NCBI GenBank assembly: GCA_942492205.1
Contig: CALODT010000002.1
Location: forward strand, 186,001 to 250,000
DNA: 64,000 nucleotides
Source: UBA1847 sp942492205
GTDB taxonomy: Bacteria; Pseudomonadota; Gammaproteobacteria; Steroidobacterales; Woeseiaceae
Direction of reading: 5' to 3'
Both the position numbers and the translations under genes were made by a program. The notes beneath the pieces were generated by a model. It did no database searches, was not told the DNA's origin, and saw only the letters and a list, made by a program, of their open reading frames with translations. Below, piece by piece: positions 57,862 to 64,000 of this stretch; position 1 is the first letter of the stretch, and each line of letters begins with the position of its first letter.

Positions 57862-58338
57862 CTAGTGGAGTAAACCCGACGCTTCTTCGAAGACGAGGTC
57901 TTCCATGCGCGCGTAGGCCAGTTCCTGGCCGGGTTGGCTAAACAGGACCATCAGGACGACCCACTTGATCTGTTCGACATCGATGTCCGGTGTTTCCAGG
58001 GCGAGCAAGCGATCTACGAGGATCTCTCGCTGTGGTGGCGAGAGGATACCGATTTGCTCGAGATAGGTGACATAGCCACGACATGATGCGTCCAGCCGTT
58101 CGTGCTCGAAATCATTGAAGATGCGCGTGCCGCGGCCGGCAACGTGACCGTAGTCGAGGCTCTGTTGCTGGTCAGTAAGCGTATCGAGCCAGGCAAGCGC
58201 TCGCTCGACTTCAGATTCACCGAAGCCTGCGCGCGATAGCTCGGCGCGCAGTTCATTCTGGTCGGGTTCGGGATCTTCTTCGGTGTCGACGTACGTTTCG
58301 AACAGGTACATGAGCACATCAAGTACGTTTTCTTTCAT
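57862..58338 (-). CDS. smg: Smg protein (DUF494)
   Basis: 158 residues. The opening MKENVLDVLMYLFETYVD and the pattern ELSRAGFGESEVERALAWLDTL identify the Smg family. Function is not established in any organism I can cite. It lies between dprA and topA, the conserved order. AAGGAGCC precedes the ATG. Confidence 0.92.
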   Translation of the reverse strand: MKENVLDVLMYLFETYVDTEEDPEPDQNELRAELSRAGFGESEVERALAWLDTLTDQQQSLDYGHVAGRGTRIFNDFEHERLDASCRGYVTYLEQIGILSPPQREILVDRLLALETPDIDVEQIKWVVLMVLFSQPGQELAYARMEDLVFEEASGLLH

Positions 58339-58376
58339 GCCTGGAGCGGCTCCTTGCGCTGTATTCGACTAACTGC

Positions 58377-59489
58377 TCAACCTGTTAGGGCGTATCGTCC
58401 ACCGGACAATGACTCCACTTCTCCATGGAGCTCCAGGATCAGAAGCATGGAGGAAAGCTGATCGATCGTCAAACTTGATTGGTCGGCGAGTTCGTCGATG
58501 CTAACAGGGTCATGGCCGAGCAAACGGCGCAATTCAACATAGTCCTCATCGTTATCTTTGCGGCTCACTTCCGGTACAGGCGCATCCTCGGCGGACTGCA
58601 TCATGTGTCCGCCCAGCGGCGCGAGCTCCGCCAGGATGTCGTCGGCCGTCTCAACCAGCTTTGCGCCCTGCCGAATCAGGGCATGACACCCTCTTGCCAA
58701 CGGGTTGTGGATGGAGCCGGGCAGCGCGAAGACTTCGCGCCCCTGCTCCGAGGCAAGTCGCGCCGTAATGAGAGAGCCGCTACGCCGTGCCGCTTCGACA
58801 ACCAGCGTGCCGAGCGACAGGCCGCTGATAAGCCGGTTACGTTCCGGGAAATGCCGTCGCAACGGTCGTGTGCCGAGCGGGTATTCGCTGAGTAGTGCGC
58901 CGCCCTCCGAGACCAGGTGCGCCAGTTCGCGGTTTGCAGCCGGATACACGCGATCGATGCCATGGCCGAGAAACGCAACGGTCCTGCCGCCGGCCTCCAG
59001 CGCGCCGCGGTGTGCTGCCGTGTCGATGCCCTCGGCCAGCCCGCTAACGATAACGAAGCCGCTACGGGCAAGGTACCGGGAGAACTCGACGGCATTGCGA
59101 ATGCCGCCATGCGTCGGGTTTCGACTGCCCACAATCGCGAGTGCGGGAAGGTGTAATGATTCGATGTCGCCGTTGACGAACAAGAGCAGCGGTCGTCCCG
59201 GAATCTGCGTGAGCAGGTCGGGATAATTCTGTTCGCCGCAGCCGACCAGGTGGTGCGTATCGTGGTCCAGCCAGGCTAACGCATCGTTCAGGCGCTGTTC
59301 GTCCGGCGAGGTGATGGCGGCTGTTTTCTCATCGGAGAGGCCCGCTTCCCGCAGGGTGCTACCCGGTAGTCGGACAATCGATGTCACGTCGCCGAACTGT
59401 GAGCGCAGTCTGTCGAGCTCGTCGGCACCAAGGAAAGCGTGCGCGAGAATCAGCCATGCGCGGCTCATGTTGTCCATGCCCGGATCCAT
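58377..59489 (-). CDS. dprA: DNA-processing protein DprA (Smf)
   Basis: Loads RecA on incoming single-stranded DNA during transformation and recombination. About 370 residues. The Rossmann-like DprA core has LPALAIVGSRNPTHGGIRNAVEF, SGLAEGIDTAAHRGAL, FLGHGIDRVYPAANRELA and LPGSIHNPLARGCHALIRQGA. A C-terminal winged helix (about 310-370) is present. The ATG 24 bases inside (MDNMSRAW or MSRAW) could be the real start; no clear ribosome site decides. Confidence 0.93.
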   Translation of the reverse strand: MDPGMDNMSRAWLILAHAFLGADELDRLRSQFGDVTSIVRLPGSTLREAGLSDEKTAAITSPDEQRLNDALAWLDHDTHHLVGCGEQNYPDLLTQIPGRPLLLFVNGDIESLHLPALAIVGSRNPTHGGIRNAVEFSRYLARSGFVIVSGLAEGIDTAAHRGALEAGGRTVAFLGHGIDRVYPAANRELAHLVSEGGALLSEYPLGTRPLRRHFPERNRLISGLSLGTLVVEAARRSGSLITARLASEQGREVFALPGSIHNPLARGCHALIRQGAKLVETADDILAELAPLGGHMMQSAEDAPVPEVSRKDNDEDYVELRRLLGHDPVSIDELADQSSLTIDQLSSMLLILELHGEVESLSGGRYALTG

Positions 59490-59570
59490 ACTGAAAGTCG
59501 CATCGATGATAACGCTAAATGTCGGCCCGCTTGTGCCAATTAACTACACGCAATCCGGACATTGGCGCGC

Positions 59571-59598
59571 AAAAAAAACGGCGCCCTGAAGGCGCCGT
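59571..59598 (-). terminator. Rho-independent terminator of the LysM gene
   Basis: Stem ACGGCGCC (59578-59585) with GGCGCCGT (59591-59598), loop of five, and on the minus strand a run of eight T (the A run at 59571-59578). It lies 23 bases past the LysM gene stop and separates it from dprA. Confidence 0.9.
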
Positions 59599-59620
59599 TT
59601 CGTTGCTCTGCAATTATCGA

Positions 59621-60817
59621 TCAGATCGGATTTCGCACGGTATCCAGGATGTGTAGAGCCTGCGAGGCCTCCATGACCAGTCCATAGCTGATGCGGTCGT
59701 AAGTCTTGAAGACCATCACGGTGCCCGCTTCTTCATCCGGCAGCTTGACCGTACCGCCACCGATGCGATCGCGGACAACCTCTCCTGTCTGGAATACTGA
59801 CAGTACATCGCCGACGGACAGGCCGTTGTTGGTGCCGCGATTAATCACGACCACCTGGTACTGCCCTATCTGGGTAACGCCGCCGACGACCGAGATAATG
59901 CGACCTTCAATCTCTGTGCTTGGCGAACGCGGGAAGAAGTTGAGCGGAATATCCACCGAATCCGGAATCAGGCGGTCACCTTTCACCGCTTCACGTGCCG
60001 TATCGGTAAGCGCCACCGTCGACGGATCGCCGCCACGCGTAAGGCGACCCTCACCAACGAGGAGACCCTGGTAGCCGATCAGGCGGCCGTCATCAGGATC
60101 GGTGAGCGGATCGCCAATGTGCACGACGTTGAAGCGCGTGCCGGGCATGTCAGCTGTCAGCCCGCGTACATAGATTTCGTTGCCCGCTGCTGCAACCAGG
60201 TGGTCGCCACGAGTATCCAGCAGGTATGGCAGGGAATCAGCTTCGTCCTTTTCGAGAATTACACCGGTAGTCAGGAATGCGGCAACCGACTCGTAAGGAA
60301 TACTGCTAATAGTCTCCGACAGCGGCGTTACGCGCGCCTGCGGCGAAAGCCGGTAGGCCGAGCCCCGGACGTTCGTGATGCGCGGCTGACCATCGATGTA
60401 GACCAGTCCAAGCACGTCACCGGGATAAATAAGGTGTGGGTTCACGATATCCGGGTTGACGTACCAGATCTCGGGCCAGAACCACGGGTCTTTCAGGAAA
60501 GTCGCCGCGATGTCCCACAGGGTGTCACCAACCTGGACAACGTACTCGTTGGGATGGCCCTGTGCGAGAGGCACCGGCTCATTGATTCGCTGCAGCGCCG
60601 GTTCGTTGTAAGCGGGCTGAGCGGGCGCAGTTCGTTGCGTGGGCGCTATCGAGGTTGAAGCGCTGCCGCTCGACTGCGACGACGTGGCAACCGGCGCTGT
60701 ACGGCGCGGTTCGTCGTCTTTGGAAAACGGATTCAGAGAGCATCCGGCCAGAGTTACGGCAAGTGTTATTGCGGTGAGCCGGTAACTGTTTTTCAGGCAA
60801 ATCTTGCTGAGAGACAT
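59621..60817 (-). CDS. LysM-domain lipoprotein
   Basis: 398 residues from ATG 60817. Lipoprotein signal with lipobox LAGC (LAVTLAGCSLNPF). After a Ser/Thr/Pro-rich linker comes one LysM domain (about 90-140) with YVVQVGDTLWDIAATFLKDPW and NPHLIYPGDVLGLVYIDG. The remaining ~250 residues are beta-rich, of the kind found in LysM proteins beside dprA in gammaproteobacteria. Probably an outer-membrane or periplasmic peptidoglycan-binding protein. Divergent from def. Confidence 0.9.
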   Translation of the reverse strand: MSLSKICLKNSYRLTAITLAVTLAGCSLNPFSKDDEPRRTAPVATSSQSSGSASTSIAPTQRTAPAQPAYNEPALQRINEPVPLAQGHPNEYVVQVGDTLWDIAATFLKDPWFWPEIWYVNPDIVNPHLIYPGDVLGLVYIDGQPRITNVRGSAYRLSPQARVTPLSETISSIPYESVAAFLTTGVILEKDEADSLPYLLDTRGDHLVAAAGNEIYVRGLTADMPGTRFNVVHIGDPLTDPDDGRLIGYQGLLVGEGRLTRGGDPSTVALTDTAREAVKGDRLIPDSVDIPLNFFPRSPSTEIEGRIISVVGGVTQIGQYQVVVINRGTNNGLSVGDVLSVFQTGEVVRDRIGGGTVKLPDEEAGTVMVFKTYDRISYGLVMEASQALHILDTVRNPI

Positions 60818-61098
60818 AATTCGCGGGTGCTCCAATCTGATAGGTTTAAGCCTGCACTATTTAGGCATTGCTATACTATGTCGGTCCGGCCAAGCTCAGG
60901 CTGCTAATTACGTCACATTTCCGGGCCCAGACGCAGCTCGAAAGGGTGTTTTTCAGGCGGCATTGTCCGACATCTTATTCAATAAAGTCAAACATTTAGG
61001 TGCTTTTTGTGGGAGTTCACGCGAAATAACTGCCGATTCATTATGTATTAGAGGCTTGATTTTGCGGCTACGGTCACAAGAATATCTTTCAAGAAATT

Positions 61099-61617
61099 AT
61101 GGCGAAACTAAAGATTCTCGAATTCCCTGACCCCCGGCTCAGGACGAAAGCGGCCCCGGTCGAGGTGGTCGACGATGCCCTGCGTGCGTTAATCGACGAT
61201 ATGTTCGAGACCATGTATGCGGCACCCGGCATAGGACTGGCGGCCACGCAGGTCGACGTGCATCGGCGCCTGCTGGTTGCTGACGTCAGCAGTGACGGGT
61301 CCGCTCCGCACGTGCTGATCAACCCGCAAATTCTCGAAAAGGATGGCGTGCAGAGCAGCGACGAAGGTTGCCTGTCGGTGCCGGGCTACTATGAGGAGGT
61401 GGAACGTGCGGAGCATATCCGCGTGCGCTTCCTCGATCGCCAGGGTGTTACCCAGGAGATGGAAGCAGCCGGTCTGCTCGCCGTCTGCATTCAGCACGAA
61501 ATGGATCATCTCGACGGCAAGCTGTTCGTCGACTATCTGTCTGAAGCGAAGCGCCAGCGCATTCGCAAAAAGCTGATCAAAGAACGCCGCCATCAATCTG
61601 CTGCCGTCGTCGCGTAA
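61099..61617 (+). CDS. def: Peptide deformylase
   Basis: Removes the N-formyl group from new proteins. 172 residues. All three motifs are intact: GIGLAATQVD (motif 1), EGCLSVPGYY (motif 2, Cys ligand) and QHEMDHLDG (motif 3, HExxH). The Fe/Zn-binding residues are therefore complete. First of the def-fmt-rsmB set, 30 bp before fmt. Confidence 0.96.
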   Translation: MAKLKILEFPDPRLRTKAAPVEVVDDALRALIDDMFETMYAAPGIGLAATQVDVHRRLLVADVSSDGSAPHVLINPQILEKDGVQSSDEGCLSVPGYYEEVERAEHIRVRFLDRQGVTQEMEAAGLLAVCIQHEMDHLDGKLFVDYLSEAKRQRIRKKLIKERRHQSAAVVA

Positions 61618-61647
61618 GCGAATTCGCCGGCTACCGGTAAAGACACG

Positions 61648-62604
61648 ATGAAAGATGCCAGGGTGATTTTCGCCGGCACGCCCGAGTTTGCGCGGGCGTC
61701 GCTGATGGCACTGGTCGAGTCTGGTGTCGTGCCGGTACTCGTACTGACTCAGCCGGATCGCCCGTCGGGGCGTGGCAAGCGAATGACACCGAGCCCCGTC
61801 AAGCGCTACGCCGAAGAGCAGGGCATACCGGTCATGCAACCGGCCACGCTGCGCGACGACAGCGTGGCCGCGAAGCTGCGGGCATTCGAGCCGGACGCAC
61901 TGGTCGTTGCGGCCTACGGACTCATTCTGCCGCAGAACGTTCTCGATATTCCTGCCCGAGGCTGCATCAACGTGCACGCTTCACTGTTGCCACGCTGGCG
62001 CGGCGCGGCACCGATCCAGGCGGCAATCCTCGCTGGTGACAACAGCACCGGCATCAGCCTGATGTCGATGACTGCCGGCCTGGACTGTGGTCCGGTCTAC
62101 CTGACCGAGTCGCTGCGGATCGACAGCGAAGAGACAGCCGGTTCCCTGCATGACCGACTTGCAAAGCTCGGCGGCGAGTTACTGGCAGCAAACCTCGACG
62201 ACATTCTCGAACAACGTATCCAGCCCGTTGCACAGGACGAGGCGGAGGCGAGTTACGCCGGCAAAGTCGAGAAGCAGGATGCGAAGCTGGACTGGGCGCG
62301 GAGTGCTGCAGAGCTCGAGCGCCAGGTGCGTGCCTACAACCCGGTGCCCGGCGCGTTCTTCTTCGTGCCGGCCGATAACTCTGCCGAGGGTGACATGCTG
62401 CGTATCAAGTGCTGGCGCGCAAGGCCGGTTGCCGGCAGAGATGCGGAACCAGGCACCGTGCTGGCCAGCGGCGCCGATGGCGTTGTTGTTGCCTGTGGCT
62501 CGGATGCACTCAGCCTTCTCGAACTGCAGCTGCCCGGCAAACGACGCATCGCGGCGCGGGAGTTCTCGGATCAGCTCGACCTCGTCGGTCGGGTTGTTGG
62601 CTGA
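61648..62604 (+). CDS. fmt: Methionyl-tRNA formyltransferase
   Basis: Formylates initiator Met-tRNA. 318 residues. The formyltransferase domain has RVIFAGTPEFARASL, QPDRPSGRGKRMTPSPVK, and the active-site INVHASLLPRWRGAAPIQAAILAGD with Asn, His and the later Asp (MTAGLDCGPV). The OB-fold C-terminal domain has RQVRAYNPVPGAFF. The end is 6 bp before the rsmB start. Confidence 0.96.
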   Translation: MKDARVIFAGTPEFARASLMALVESGVVPVLVLTQPDRPSGRGKRMTPSPVKRYAEEQGIPVMQPATLRDDSVAAKLRAFEPDALVVAAYGLILPQNVLDIPARGCINVHASLLPRWRGAAPIQAAILAGDNSTGISLMSMTAGLDCGPVYLTESLRIDSEETAGSLHDRLAKLGGELLAANLDDILEQRIQPVAQDEAEASYAGKVEKQDAKLDWARSAAELERQVRAYNPVPGAFFFVPADNSAEGDMLRIKCWRARPVAGRDAEPGTVLASGADGVVVACGSDALSLLELQLPGKRRIAAREFSDQLDLVGRVVG

Positions 62605-62609
62605 CGTCG

Positions 62610-63950
62610 GTGGCGAGTTCGGGGGCTGTAGTACGCGGCATTGCTGCCGAGGTCGTGAACGCCGTGGTTGCCGACGGTCAATCGCTCGATAACGCCATTG
62701 CCAGCAATGAGGAGCGCGTCCCCAAAGAAGACCGCCCGCTGCTGCGCATGCTGTGCTACGGCACGCTGCGCCATCACTGGCGGCTGCAATACTGGATAAG
62801 CAAACTCATGCCGCGGCCGCTGCGCAAGAAGGACCGGGTCATCAACTCGCTGCTTGCGATCGGCCTTTACCAGCTCAGCGGCATGCGTGTTCCCGATCAT
62901 GCCGCTGTTTCGCAAACCGTAGAAGCTACGCGGCACCTGCGTCGGCCTAAGCTGGCGGGCCTCGTCAACGCCTGCCTGCGGCGCTTCCAGCGCGACAAAC
63001 TCGCCGAGGCCGGCTGCGACACGGAGGAAGCGCGCTGGAATCACCCGCAGTGGTTCATCGACGCCACGAAACGAGACTGGCCTGACGACTGGCAGGGGAT
63101 ACTGGAAGCGAACGATCGGCGCGCGCCGATGTGGCTGCGCGTCAACGCCTCGATGCACAGCGCCGGGGAATACCAGGCGAAGCTCGCGTTGCTTGGAATG
63201 GTTGCAGAGACGCTGCCCGGGGTGCCCGATGCGCTACGGCTGGACGAGCCATGCCCGGTAGAGGCGCTGCCCGGCTTTGCCGATGGAGCCGCGTCCGTGC
63301 AGGACGCCGCGGCGCAGATAGCCGCTCGCTGGCTGCTCGCCGACCGGCGCGGCGCCATTCTCGATGCCTGTGCCGCGCCGGGCGGCAAGACCGGACACCT
63401 CCTCGAAATAGGCGGCCAGGACATCGCGCTGACCGCTGTCGAGAGCGACCCGCTGCGAGCGCCGGTAATCCGACAGAACCTCGAACGGCTGGGGCGCGAT
63501 GCAACCCTTTGCGTTGCAGATGCATCGAACCCGGGTGACTGGTGGGACGGTGTGCCCTTCGACGGCATCCTGTTGGATGCGCCGTGTTCGGCAAGCGGCG
63601 TCATTCGCCGGCATCCTGACATCAAGCTATTGCGACGTGCCAGTGATATCAAGGCCTTGAGCCGTTTACAGGGTGAATTGCTCGAAGCGCTCTGGCCGCT
63701 GCTGGTGCCGGGCGGTCGTCTTTTATACGCAACCTGCTCCACGCTGGCCGCGGAGAACGATGGGGTTGTCAGTCGCTTTCTGGCGGGTTCTGAAGATGCC
63801 GTGGAAGATGCTGTGTTGCCAAATAACAACATCCGCGATCTAATGCGGAGGAAGGCCTGCGGATACCAGGTCCTGCCAGGAACGGCGGGTCTCGACGGCT
63901 TCTACTACGCATGCCTGGAAAAGAAGGTTTCCTTTAAGACACGATGCTAA
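62610..63950 (+). CDS. rsmB: 16S rRNA m5C967 methyltransferase RsmB (Sun)
   Basis: 446 residues from GTG 62610 (MASSGAVVRGIAAEVV), close to E. coli RsmB at 429. The N-terminal NusB-like domain has KEDRPLLRMLCYGTLRH and INSLLAIGLYQLSGMRVPDHAAVSQTVE. The methyltransferase domain has DACAAPGGKTGHLLE (SAM loop), DGILLDAPCSASGVIRRHPDIK (PCS) and LLYATCSTLAAEND (catalytic TCS Cys). The frame is open further left into fmt, but those codons are not family-like. Confidence 0.95.
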   Translation: MASSGAVVRGIAAEVVNAVVADGQSLDNAIASNEERVPKEDRPLLRMLCYGTLRHHWRLQYWISKLMPRPLRKKDRVINSLLAIGLYQLSGMRVPDHAAVSQTVEATRHLRRPKLAGLVNACLRRFQRDKLAEAGCDTEEARWNHPQWFIDATKRDWPDDWQGILEANDRRAPMWLRVNASMHSAGEYQAKLALLGMVAETLPGVPDALRLDEPCPVEALPGFADGAASVQDAAAQIAARWLLADRRGAILDACAAPGGKTGHLLEIGGQDIALTAVESDPLRAPVIRQNLERLGRDATLCVADASNPGDWWDGVPFDGILLDAPCSASGVIRRHPDIKLLRRASDIKALSRLQGELLEALWPLLVPGGRLLYATCSTLAAENDGVVSRFLAGSEDAVEDAVLPNNNIRDLMRRKACGYQVLPGTAGLDGFYYACLEKKVSFKTRC

Positions 63951-64000
63951 TGCCCCTGCTTCACAGCCGCCGAATGACCGCGATCATTGTCCTTGTCGCG
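63950..64000 (+). CDS. Start of a further gene, cut by the window end
   Basis: ATG at 63950 overlaps the rsmB stop by one base (TAATG) and reads 17 codons to the end of the window: MPLLHSRRMTAIIVLVA, a basic then hydrophobic start that looks like a signal sequence. In many gammaproteobacteria a DUF4390 protein and a sensor kinase follow rsmB, so DUF4390 is a reasonable guess, but 17 residues cannot confirm it. Confidence 0.45.
   Translation, partial: MPLLHSRRMTAIIVLVA

Overview
The window reads as a contiguous chromosomal segment of a gammaproteobacterium with moderately high GC. The evidence is gene order: rsmG-parA-parB, the full F1Fo ATP synthase operon atpIBEFHAGDC, then glmU-glmS. At the other end lies the group dprA-smg-topA-tsaC-hemF, read leftward, facing def-fmt-rsmB. 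Extragenic GTAG-headed REP hairpins (GTAGGAGCGGCCA and its mirror) occur throughout. A free-living marine or sediment lineage is plausible (inference) from a BCCT osmolyte carrier, secreted PKD/TSP3 and FG-GAP proteins, a GlyGly-CTERM-like tail and a HvfA/bufferin-like peptide. The species cannot be named from the sequence.

Layout. 1-9600: end of rsmG, parAB, a near-consensus sigma70 promoter and the ATP synthase operon, with REP hairpins inside the operon after atpE and after atpA. 9601-10300: a 183-bp tandem array built from REP modules. 10303-14755: an envelope protein, a lipoprotein and glmU-glmS. 14756-19520: accessory stretch with a MITE-like inverted repeat carrying AGTTTCAAACT boxes, an FG-GAP propeller protein, two related small membrane proteins and a truncated IS3-type transposase. 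19793-31439: a mixed set including a sulfotransferase, ACC deaminase, greB, a large BNR-propeller protein, a J-domain/zinc-ribbon/PilZ fusion, a leftward run of small genes (CPXCG, DUF1272, VOC, GFA, GNAT, DUF4019), a secretin-N-domain protein and a DUF3187 protein. A 28-residue membrane peptide with a perfect Shine-Dalgarno lies at 22674-22760.

31505-45002: a tri-haem PKD/TSP3 surface protein with its own terminator, an SDR-quinone oxidoreductase-BCCT operon, an HD hydrolase, prlC-xth, gor, and hemB-aroE. 45124-46868: an ECF sigma factor, a DUF3379 zinc-binding anti-sigma-like protein and a bufferin-like Cys-repeat peptide followed by a strong terminator. 46950-48468: tag, a four-helix membrane protein and another REP cluster. 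48469-53319: an overlapping leftward operon of a TonB-domain periplasmic protein, an AhpD-like protein and a secreted subtilase. 53375-64000: VOC, hemF, tsaC, topA, smg, dprA, a LysM lipoprotein, then divergently def, fmt, rsmB and the start of one more gene.

Most of the window is housekeeping. The least explained parts are the sigma/anti-sigma/bufferin-like unit without a visible modifying enzyme, the TonB-domain/AhpD/subtilase operon, the J-PilZ fusion, the tiny membrane peptide, and the REP-derived repeat structures. I saw no tRNA, rRNA, CRISPR array or prophage.
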